64,000 bases of DNA, taken from positions 98,362,089 to 98,426,088 of the forward strand of contig NC_044551.1 in NCBI RefSeq assembly GCF_007565055.1. The letters are read 5' to 3'. This document shows positions 55,421-64,000 of the stretch, piece after piece (position 1 is the first letter of the stretch; every line of letters begins with the position of its first letter). The DNA is from Rhinopithecus roxellana (taxonomy: Eukaryota > Chordata > Mammalia > Primates > Cercopithecidae). The notes beneath the pieces are model-generated. The model was not told the origin of the DNA. It ran no database searches and worked only from the letters and a program-made list of their open reading frames with translations. The translations under genes and the position numbers were made by a program.

Positions 55421-55747
55421 GTTTTGTTTGTTTGTTTGTTTGTTTTTGTTGTTGTTTTGCTTTTTGAGACAGGGTCTCACTCTGTCACCCAGGCTGGAGT
55501 ACAGTGGCGTGATCTTGGCTCACTGCAACCTCTGCCTCCTGGACTCAAGCAAATCTCCTGCCTCAGCCTCCCAATTAGCTGGGATTATAGGCGCGTGCCA
55601 CCGCACCTGGTTAATTTTTGTATTTTAGTAGAGACGGGGGTTTCACTATTTTCACCAGGCTGGTATTTGAACTCCTGACCTCTGGTGATCCGCCTGCCTT
55701 AGCCTCCCAAAGTGCTGGGATTACAAGCATGAGCTACCGCACACAGC
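55421..55747 (-). mobile_element. Alu SINE
   Basis: (TTTG)n-type tail from 55421, then TTTTTGAGACAGGGTCTCAC and a complete reverse Alu ending near 'gctaccgcacacagc'. Open frames at 55409-55678 are Alu-derived. Confidence 0.95.
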
Positions 55748-56200
55748 AACTGTAATCTTAAAGATCTTAAACACAAAAAGTTGTATCCTCATGGGAAGGA
55801 AATGGCTCCACAGAGCTAGGAAATGACTTGTTTCCAAACCACCTGCTCCCTACTGCCCTTTCATTCACAGCCAGATTCTTCAACCTAACTTGGGTGTCTC
55901 TATGGGACCAAACTTCTCCAAAGGAACCTCCTCCAGTCCTTCTTTATTCTGACCACTTTCAATGCATTGCTTTCTTGCCATAGGCCTTAAATAACCTTGC
56001 TTCCAAACATTTTTCCCATCCTCTTCTAATTTTTTCTTATCATTAAGCTCCCAGCTTCTAGGAGAACATCTCAGATGAGATCTTCTACACTGTCCCTCCA
56101 GCATTCTTTGCCCAAGCCTGGCATATATGCTTTGCACCACTTTGCTTATAGATACAGTACTTTGACTTATTCTTGTGTCTGTGCTATGCATGCACTTGGG
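55748..56200. other. about 450 bp without a confident call
   Basis: Pyrimidine-rich sequence that may hold an L2 relic around 55880-56110, but I cannot support it. The minus frame 55880-56191 has no domain. Confidence 0.3.
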
Positions 56201-56214
56201 GGTGTGTGTGTGTG
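56201..56214 (+). repeat. (GT)n microsatellite, left part
   Basis: GT repeat interrupted by an MLT1A LTR. The repeat resumes on the other side at 56574. Confidence 0.85.
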
Positions 56215-56570
56215 TGTCTTAATCACTTTGGGCTGCTCTAACAAATTGCCATAGACTAGGTGACTTATAGGCAACAGATATTTACTTCTCACACTTCTGG
56301 AGTTTGGAAGGCCTAGATGAAGAACCCTGAGGATTCCATGTCCGGTGAGGACTTGCTTCCTGGCTCATAGATGTCCTCTTCTCACTGTGTTTCACACAGC
56401 AAAAGAAGCAGGCAACTCTCTGGGACCTCTTTTATGCTGGCTCTAAGCCCACTCATGAAGGTTCTGCCCTCATGATGTAAGTGCCTCCCAAAGACCCCAA
56501 CTCCTAATATTCTCACGGGAGGGGTTAGGATTTCAGCATATGAATGGGGGGCATACACATTCATAGTAGA
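56215..56570 (-). mobile_element. MLT1A-type LTR inserted in a GT repeat
   Basis: Starts TGTCTTAATCACTTTGGGCTG and contains 'acttctggagtttggaagg', ending 'atacacattcatagtaga' (the reverse complement of MLT1A). GTGTG tracts lie directly on both sides. Confidence 0.85.
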
Positions 56571-56586
56571 GCCGTGTGTGTGTGTA

Positions 56587-56629
<43 letters not shown>
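56571..56629 (+). repeat. (GT)n microsatellite, right part
   Basis: About 24 GT units with a few interruptions (GTATGTCTGTG). Likely polymorphic in length. Confidence 0.95.
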
Positions 56630-56997
56630 TGTTTCTCCAACTAGCTCTACAGGTTCTGGAATTCTGTTATTTATATTTTACATTTCTGCTTGCCCAGATC
56701 TTCTGAGTTGGTAGATGGTCAAAACAACATGCTCATCAAATGAACCGAGAGAATGAAGAGCCCCTCATGAAATTTAAAAACTCAACCCCAGAGCCCTCCT
56801 TCTCATGAAATCATCCACAATATCCCCCACTCACCACTCCAACCCACGTTAGAATTAAATAAATGTTCCTTTGTCTGGGCTCTTAGAGAACTTGACTTTT
56901 TTCTTTTAGCACTTAAGCACATACTCTGGTTTGTCATGTATCTGCTTGTATGTGTTTTTGTCCCCTCTGGGCTGTGACTGCACTGAGATCAGGAATC

Positions 56998-57165
56998 GTA
57001 TTTACTAAGGGCCTACTGTGTGCATGATAGCAGCTTGACATGTGTATCTCTAACCCATATAATGACCATTCTGTGTCGACATTAATATCTCCATTTGGAA
57101 GATGAGAAAACTGTAGCTTATAGAGATGGAAATAACACACAGTGGGTAAGAAGCTGAGCTATGAT
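56998..57165 (-). mobile_element. MIR SINE
   Basis: 'gggcctactgtgtgcatgatag', 'tctctaacccatataatgacc' and 'aagatgagaaaactgtagctta' follow the reverse MIR order. Confidence 0.75.
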
Positions 57166-58855
57166 ATTATTCTCAAGGTCATGTTTGAGAAGCTTAGGGA
57201 ACCATGGTTCCCTAAGACTCCAGGCTTCTCCCTGTCCCCTTACTCCCCCCTCCTCAGAAAGCTGAAAAGCTGTCTCAGTGTGATGGTTTTGTCTGGAAGG
57301 AGAATCTGAAGGCGCTTTCTTCTCCTCTTCCTTTCTCTTCCACTTTTCTTGTGCACAGAACACAAATCCTCCTCTGCTTCTAATCACTGTAAGTCTTTTG
57401 GGAGAAGCTTCAGTTCCTGTAGCCAAAGGCATGGGAGATTGTAGTTTGGGGGATCTAACCTCAAACTCGCTAATACCTAGCACGGTATGTCAGCAATCTT
57501 AGGAAAGAGACCAGAGGAAAAATTTCAGAAGGATAAAATGTATGTAGCACGTTTGAGCCAGCAAAGTGGATTTGAGCCTTGGATCTTAGTGTATGAGCAG
57601 GTGTTTTAACCTTGGAAGGTTTAGAGGATCATACACAATGGTTAATACAACTGTGAAATTGGATTTTAACCACTACAGCCTGGGCAAATGCTTTAAGCCT
57701 CGAGCTACATACTACTTGACCTTGGTAAGTGGCTGTGGCATATGCCTTTGTTCACAGGCCATTGACAGCTTACAGAGAGGCAGGGTTGCTTGCACAGTGC
57801 CAAAAGCTGATAAGGTGTCTAGGCCTCATCAAAAGGGCAAGGTAGTTCAAGGATTAGCAATGGCACACAGCCACCACCAAGTGAAACATAGTTCACACGG
57901 GTGTCCTCCATAGATGGTGTCTCTTGGAGCTTGTGAGCCAATCCTGGCCCTACAGACTCAATACAGGTGTGGGCCATTAACATGTGAAGGTGGCCTCTGC
58001 ACACAGGTGCTCCAAGGTGCCCTTGACCTACACAGATGCAAGATATCCTAAGCAGACACAAGTAAAGCAACGATTCATTCACAGAGAAAAGAGCCCTGAG
58101 ACATTAGGGTTCAGAACACATTTGCTGTTTTTAAATTACAGTGCTAGAGAATTGCATTTGCACTGCTGAGCACTAAGTAAGGTTCTAGATTTAAATTGTT
58201 AGTGCTAAGCATAAGAAGGCAAAGCAAATGGAAAATGCAAATTAGGAGGTGATGAATATGGTGGATGGCAAAAATAGATCGATTACTGGTGATGGGGTGA
58301 CCATCATGGCAAATTTCTAGTTTGCAACGAGGTATGTTAGTATGATAGTGGATTTTCCTCCCAGCCATGGTACCTGCCCTTGCTTGGAGACTGTTTTTCC
58401 CCATTATGTTTTCCAAAGCTCGTGAATTCATGACAACTAGCATCATCTGGAGAAGACAGTAGCTGGGCAGATTTCCCCAGCTATCTTATCCCTGACTCAT
58501 CTGATTCTCTGCTGTTTTGTGTAACAAACTACTTTGCTGGGTTCTAGAAACCTGATTTAGCTAGAAATAGCTGCCCCTGGAGTTAGGAATGGGCTGCTTT
58601 GCTTAATTTGGTGGACGTGGGGTCAGGATTCTGATAGATGTTCTATTAACTCTTTAAATTATTTTAAAATAATTTTTTTTAATCTTAAGGAAACCAGAAA
58701 ATAACAAGTGTTGGTATGGATGTCGAAAAAGTGGGTGGCGGATTGGGGAAAAGAAAGGCATTTAAGAACTTTTGACTGAACTAATATCACTTCTGAGACC
58801 TAAAAAGAACGATGCCTATTCCAGATAGAAACAAACCAGGCATCTCCCTAGACTA
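57166..58855. other. about 1.7 kb without recognised features
   Basis: No repeat or gene recognised. Frames of 87-121 codons (57118-57483 minus, 57593-57913 plus, 58144-58446 minus) show no domain. Confidence 0.4.
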
Positions 58856-59058
58856 CAGTCCTCAAAGTATGGCTCATCGGCCCTTAATGGTTCTCCAGAT
58901 GTTTTCAGGGGTTCTGCCATATCCAAACTATTTTCATAATAAAAGTAAGACAATATTTGTGAGTTTGTTTTTTTCATTTATTGACATTTGCACTGGTGGT
59001 GCAAAAGCATAGGGAGATAAAGAGCTTGCCCTTGGCATATATCAAGACATAGCACTGA

Positions 59059-59560
59059 TGGGCTTCAGGACATGCTACCCGAAAATATGCTACCTCGACA
59101 TTTGAGAAAACAGCAGAAACAGCAGAGGAAGTTCTCCCTGAAAGCAAGCCATAAAACTTAGAAAGATTTATCTGATCTTCCTCTGAACGAGGTCATAAGA
59201 CCCTCAAGTGACAGGTGCCCACCCTATACCCAGAGGAAAGAGACGTCCTTGTCTCTGAAGACAGAAACACAAAGAACAATGCAGACAAACAGGACTTGCT
59301 AAGTTTCCACCAACTTATTACCATTAAACCACACCCCTTTTGTCTAAGCTTACTTTTCCACAAGTATTCACTTCTTCACCAAACTTAGCACAAAAAGACC
59401 TAGGTCCCCCTATTCCTTTGTTTCTTTGTTTCCTTATGAAGGCTCCCGTGTCACATAAAGCTTATTAAGTCAATCTATCTTTTTTTACAGGAACCCCACC
59501 ATGAACTTTGCTACAGGTGAGGAGAAGACACTACTTTCTCTGTTCTCTCCACTACGACAC
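59059..59560 (+). mobile_element. solo LTR inside the hAT fossil
   Basis: Starts TGATGGGCTTCAGGACATGC and ends near 'ctccactacgaca'. It contains 'ctgatcttcctctgaacgag', 'aaaaagacctaggtccccc' and 'ataaagcttattaagtc'. The hAT sequence continues on both sides, which sets the limits. Family not assigned. Confidence 0.6.
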
Positions 59561-60579
59561 CCAACTATACTAGCAGTCATTGAATTATTCACCATTGAGC
59601 ACTCACCAAAAAAAAAAAAAAAAAAAAAAAAAAAAGCCACTTTCACTTAAGAATGTCCTTAATGAAACTGTAAAAAATATTAGCTTTATTAAATCTCATT
59701 GATTGAGGACATATCCTTTTAATAGTGGGACAAAGTGGGAAGTTTGCATAGATTACATGTGCAACATACCAAAGTATGAAGGTTGTTTCAAGGGCAAGCA
59801 CTGTGCAGTTGTTTAGATTAAGAGCTGAACTGGCCTTTTCTTTTCTTTTTTTAATTGAGCATTTCTTTTATCTTAATGGAACTATGGTGGTTATTCAAAC
59901 CTGGGTATTTGACAACTATTTGCTCAAAAATGAACAAGGAAAGCCTGTCACTTCAAGGAGAATAGCCAACGATAATTGTCACTAATAATAAAATTCAAGC
60001 TTTCAAGTGAAAATCAGGATTTTAAAAAATATGTGTCCAGCACCATGAGCTTGACAGCTTCTTAATACTGAAAGACTTTTCTGATGAGGTGCACGGAAAT
60101 ATTAACAAATATGATTTTTTGGTATTGTATAATGAAATGTGCCAAGATTTGGGAGATCTGCCTAACTCAGTGAACCAATATTTTTCAAATGACCAATGTA
60201 TGATGTTAACAAAATTATGCATGGATAAGGAATTCTTTCAAAATGCAAGATGCTATGATGAATTTTAAAATAGGAAAGTGTGAAAAGTTCACTGACGTGG
60301 TTTCAGATTCAACACATTGCACTAACCTTTCAGAAACTACCACTTGTCAATCATCAGCATGCTATCAAATAAGAAAATTCACCATTATCTGAAACAGGTA
60401 TAAAAATACACCTGCCTTTTCCAACTGCATATCTGTGAGGCTGAATTTTCTTCAGATTCTTCAACTAAAGAACATATTGCAACAGATTGAAGGCCAGAGC
60501 AGAATCCAGCTGCCTTCTATTAAACCAAACATGAGAAGGATTCGCCAACGTGAAAAAAAAGCTACACTTCTTCACGGTA
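59561..60579 (+). pseudogene. hAT transposase remnant
   Basis: Reading frames near 59776-59985 and across 60000-60560 correspond to the C-terminal half of a hAT transposase. Minus-strand open frames are incidental. A phrase at about 60416-60450 (PFPTAYL-CEAEFSSDSST-like codons) resembles the conserved C-terminal hAT dimerisation region. A 28-base A-run (59611-59638) and many stops make it inactive. Confidence 0.6.
59611..59638 (+). repeat. poly-A run
   Basis: An uninterrupted adenine run inside the hAT transposase remnant, expanded from a short A-stretch rather than an insertion tail. Confidence 0.9.
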
Positions 60580-60909
60580 TTTTTAAATTTATTTTTAATT
60601 GACAATGTTATATATTTATGGGGTACAATGTGATGTGTTGATATATATGTGATATATATACAATATAGTATATATGTAGTCTACCATATATATGGTAGAA
60701 TAATTAAATCTAACAAATTAACATATCTATCACCTCACATACCTAACATTTTTGTGGTAAAAAAATGAAATCTCCTCTTTTAGCAGTTTTGAAATATACA
60801 GTTTTGAATTATTATTAACTATAGTCATCATGCTGTGCGATGATCACTAAACTATTTCTCATGCATGACTGAAATTTTGCACCGTTTGACCAGCATCTTT
60901 TCATATCCC
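60580..60909 (-). mobile_element. L1 3' end fragment (L1MA/L1PB-like)
   Basis: 'atttttaattgacaatg', 'atatatttatggggtacaatg', 'catatctatcacctcacatac' and 'actatagtcatcatgctgt' form the reverse L1 3' UTR. The hAT sequence resumes after it. Confidence 0.75.
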
Positions 60910-61090
60910 ATTTCATAAATACATGCTATCTATGTTAAGTTTAATGGGTTTGTTTTGTTATATTTAAATGAATGAGTATTTTTCAATGCCTCAGTTTTAA
61001 TTTATAATATAATAAATATTAATAAGTACTTTGGTGTTCTCAACAATTACTCAGGGTTTCAAGAAATCCTGAGATTAAAAAGTTTGAAAA

Positions 61091-62084
61091 CTGCTGACAC
61101 AGACAATGAGAACCCTCTGGCTAAAACAGCCAGAATAATAAATTAAACGATGAAGGTATGGCAATATCTTTGAATTTTTAACAGATAGGAAAACAGAATT
61201 TACTTCCAGATGTTCATTGCTGTGAATGTTTGAACTTTAATCTGCATGGGAATTTTAATCATTAAACTCTAATTTCTTGCTAGGAAATTTAAAATGGAAG
61301 AGGGTTTGGATTCACATTTCAGATATCTATGTTGTTATACTGTGTTATTGTACTTTGCTTTTATGTTGTCATTTAATTTCATCTCTGAATCTCTGAATTA
61401 AAGACACTAGAATGAGCTGAATTGTACAACGTAGCTGATACTAATTTGAAATGGAAATGGAAGAAGGATTGCTTTTTCAGCCTTGGCTTTGATTTTACTG
61501 ATTTCAGACTGACCTTGGCTTTGATTTCACTAATTCACTTTTCTGGCTCATTCTAGAAACCTCTTGGAGCAAAATCTACTGCGCTGGACGTATCAGGTAA
61601 ACGCCCAAAAGACAGTGGCTGGTATTGGGAGCAGCATCAGGTGCATGAGAGTGAATCTTTCCTGAGAGCCAGCTGATCTCTTCCTGAGTAGGGAATGGCC
61701 ATACCTCCCATGGGCTCCAGGCCCAGATGCTCCTTCTCCACTCCTGGAGTTTCCCTTCCTGAAGATGGAGTGCCCTTGGCACACCCTCTGCCTTTCATCA
61801 CCCTGGCATTCACTGTGCCTCAGGGCAGGCGCTGTAATTATCTGTAGTGGTTTTGGAGTAAGGAGCTGTTCTATTGTTGGCTCCTGTTCCTTCTCCTGGG
61901 AGCACCCAGAGAGTATGAGTTCTCTTCTATCCCAGCTCTCAATGAGTGATTGGTGTAAAAGTCTACCTAATTCTCAAGTTCAGAATTAGGAAGTCAGCTT
62001 ACTACAGACACAAGCCACATTCACCAAAATCATCTCATTAGTAAAAGTAGTGATATACTGGCTTCCATATGTTATCTTACTTTT
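61091..62084. other. about 1 kb without recognised features
   Basis: Contains a short direct duplication of 'ccttggctttgattt' (61481-61496 and 61514-61529). No gene or repeat family recognised. Confidence 0.4.
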
Positions 62085-62225
62085 TGTCTTATCTCTCTGA
62101 GGATTAAAAAACCGGGTTGGAAAGCAGAAATTATCTATTGGGTTGCCTCAAATACTGTAAGAGACTGAACTTAGGTCCATTTGATTCCAGAGGTCATGCT
62201 CTTTCCACTTCATGACTCTGCCTCT
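62085..62225 (-). mobile_element. MIR SINE fragment
   Basis: 'gagactgaacttaggtcc', 'gattccagaggtcatgctc' and 'tttccacttcatgactctgcc' are the 5' half of MIR read in reverse. Confidence 0.65.
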
Positions 62226-62263
62226 ACTTTGTGTTTTCCCATAGCATTAAAACCAATACCTTC

Positions 62264-62336
62264 ACTGATAAGTATTTGTGAAATGCATGATGAATGAACA
62301 CATAAATGAATGAACAAATGAATGAATGAATGAACA
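62264..62336 (+). repeat. (GAAT)n microsatellite
   Basis: Irregular then perfect GAAT units following an L2/MIR-like 3' end ('aagtatttgtgaaatgcatg'). Confidence 0.8.
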
Positions 62337-62845
62337 ATATCCCAGCACAGCATTGTCTCCTATTGTGTGGATTAGTATTCAAAATTAGGCAGAATATTTC
62401 GTTCTCATGTCAAGTGCTGACTAGCTTATAAAGTAAATGCTGTGATTTGTTAAAACTTAGTGCTTTTTTCTGTTTTACATTAAGGAGGTGTATAGTCTTG
62501 AGAGGTAGGATAGCATAGTACGCTGAGACAGGATAAAACTAACCATGAGAGTTACATCACTTCACCCCAAATTCATTGACTTCACTTAAGTGAGAAATAA
62601 ATCCGTGTTGGATAACTCTTAGGCATCCACAGACCATCTGAATCCTACATCTGTTGCTGTTTGGGGCAGTGCATGTTTTTCCTTTGACCACAATTCAAGG
62701 AAAATAAAGCTTCACCCCAGCCATTTCACAGATAATTGGCTCACTGCATGCATGTTTTTACACTAAAAATCATATTTAGTAATTACTCGCTATCTACAAA
62801 GATATATCGATAAGATACACAGGAAAACCCCAAAGTATAATGTAT
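62337..62845. other. about 500 bp without recognised features
   Basis: No repeat or gene recognised. Confidence 0.35.
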
Positions 62846-63393
62846 GATTCCTAATTCGTTATCTATTGTTACTTAACAAATTACCCCCAAACTTAGTGGT
62901 TTAACATAACAATAGCCATTTATTACCTTGAACAGTTTCTATGGAAGATAATAAATGGCTATTGTTATGTGATGTTATTTGCAGCTTACCTGGGATGGAG
63001 TAGTCTAGTTTGGAATCTCTCCTGATGTTATAGTCAAGATGGCACCTGGGGCTGCAGTCATCCAAAGGATAAAGCAGGCTGGAGGATCTGCTTCCAAGAT
63101 GGTGCACTCGCATAACCCTAGCAAGAGGCCTCAGTTCCTTCCACGTGGACTTCTCCATGGGGCTGCTCAAATGTCCTCATAACATATCAGCTAGCTTTCC
63201 CTAGAGTGACTAATCCAAGAACAAGGGAACCACAGTGTCTTTTGTGAACATTCTCACTTTGGAAGTCACATGGTTATTTTCACAATATCCTATTGGTTAC
63301 ATAGGTCATTCTATTTAATATAGGAAGGGACTACACAGGGAATGAATAACAGGGTGGGGATCATTGGGAACCATCTGGATACTGGCTACCACA
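62846..63393 (-). mobile_element. MLT1-type LTR (ERVL-MaLR) with internal hairpin
   Basis: 'gttatctattgttacttaac', 'aaattacccccaaacttagtgg', 'tggggctgcagtcatccaaagg', 'cacgtggacttctccatgg' and a 'ggatactggctaccaca' end are the reverse complement of an MLT1-class LTR. An inverted duplication sits at 62904-62970. Confidence 0.8.
62904..62970. repeat. perfect 22 bp inverted repeat, 23-base spacer
   Basis: Arm 1 (62904-62925) begins ACATAACAATAGCC. Arm 2 (62949-62970) is its exact reverse complement and ends GGCTATTGTTATGT. The spacer is 62926-62948. Arm 2 replaces the sequence expected at that place in the LTR. Confidence 0.97.
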
Positions 63394-63629
63394 GTTTTTA
63401 TCACTTTCTCTAGTTTCATCATGAAGAAAAACTAAGCTCATGGAAAGTGAGTAAGGAATTCTGTGGCCGCAGCAAATGAGGTGTCCAATGACAGGGTCTG
63501 TCTTTTCTGTACTTGGTTGCTACATTACAGACACATTGAGAACATCCAAGGTTTGATGTTAAACTAAATTCCCAGGAATGATTAATTCAAGAAGTTCCCA
63601 TCTCAGAAAACTGAATCTTAGAGGAAGGG

Positions 63630-64000
63630 TAATAATTTATTCATTGAACAAAATTCATTGAGCTCTTAGTAAATGCTTAGTAAATACAGACTAGCTCTGT
63701 AGACCCTTAGATAAATGTGGAGCTCACACTACAATGAGGAAATCAAACATGTGGATACATAATCAGAGTATAATGTTGTAAGGCACTGATATAGAAATAT
63801 ATGCTTCATACATGGAAGTACTAAGGAGAGCTGCTAACTCAGCAGGACATGGGGAGTATCAGAAAAGATTTCCTGGAAGCAGTGACACATAATCTCAATC
63901 TCAAATGATAACTTAGAATTCACCAAGCATTCAGGACAGCAGAAACAGCATGAGAAAAGTTAGGAAGGTGAGAAACAGCATGGAATGTGTAAGAGAATGA
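63630..64000 (-). mobile_element. L2 LINE fragment, runs off the window
   Basis: 'tttattcattgaacaaaattc', 'gtggagctcacactacaatg', 'gatttcctggaagcagtgac' and 'aggacagcagaaacagcatg' follow the reverse L2 3' region. Confidence 0.65.

Larger units (their letters stand above)
58856..61090 (+). mobile_element. hAT (Charlie-type) transposon fossil, interrupted
   Basis: 5' part 58856-59058 begins CAGTCCTCAAAGTATGG. The interior 59561-60579 keeps transposase-like sequence. The 3' part 60910-61090 ends 'aaaaagtttgaaaactgctg', a near-inverse of the start. A solo LTR and an L1 fragment interrupt it. Family name uncertain. Confidence 0.7.

Noticed and set aside
62264..62336. GAAT repeats and other periodic arrays as CRISPR-like arrays
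   Set aside because: Units are four bases with no spacers; ordinary eukaryotic microsatellites.
1..64000. possible bacterial or viral operon, tRNA or rRNA genes
   Set aside because: No dense coding, no Shine-Dalgarno pattern and no cloverleaf or rRNA signature. The repeat content is primate throughout.

Overview
This window reads as primate, almost certainly human, nuclear DNA. It holds many Alu SINEs (including one AluY-type copy with many CpGs), primate L1PA-type LINEs, MaLR-type LTRs (MLT1 and MST), MIR and L2 fossils, hAT and Tigger DNA transposons, and dinucleotide and tetranucleotide microsatellites. No exon of a cellular protein-coding gene, no tRNA or rRNA and no CpG island could be recognised. 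Open reading frames longer than about 150 codons are L1 remnants apart from two unassigned ones (49535-50089 and 53588-54052). The stretch is probably intergenic or intronic.

Layout. 1-8.7 kb: an old full-length L1 (about 556-8382, + strand) sits inside a hAT-type DNA transposon whose halves flank it. The L1 itself carries four Alus and a MER2-type Tigger element. 8.9-19 kb: MLT1 LTRs, a 546 bp solo LTR, MIR and L2 pieces, unassigned LTR-like tracts, a short TTAGGG interstitial telomeric tract, and AT and CA repeats. 19.7-21.6 kb: a 5'-truncated L1P. 22-24.2 kb: an Alu, an L2 end, and an Alu-in-MLT1A-in-L1M nest. 24.4-30.7 kb: a 5'-inverted (twin-primed) L1P that hosts two younger L1PA insertions, one of which carries an apparent 685 bp 3' transduction. 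31-36.2 kb: an unusually long L2 copy on the minus strand, split by an MST LTR, a hAT element, a head-to-head LTR pair and an Alu. 38.17-44.37 kb: a full-length L1PA with perfect 16 bp target duplications, a preserved 5' UTR YY1 motif and an intact antisense ORF0-like frame, but broken ORF1 and ORF2. 46.6-48.6 kb: an inverted repeat pair enclosing an LTR and an AluY-type copy. 50.2-52.3 kb: MER5A and an L2 copy with MIR and Alu insertions. 52.9-55.4 kb: the longest repeat-free stretch. 56.2-64 kb: an MLT1A inside a GT microsatellite, a hAT transposase fossil split by an LTR and an L1 fragment, an MLT1 LTR with a perfect 22 bp hairpin, and an L2 piece running off the end.

How it fits together: the elements form nested layers that give relative ages (hAT, L2 and old L1 first; MLT1, MST and Tigger next; L1P and Alu; then L1PA and AluY). 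The most informative events are structural: twin-priming inversion, 3' transduction, two local templated copies, and two sets of inverted repeats. Family names were assigned from memory of repeat consensus sequences, without a database search. Boundaries of old repeats are approximate unless target-site duplications are cited.
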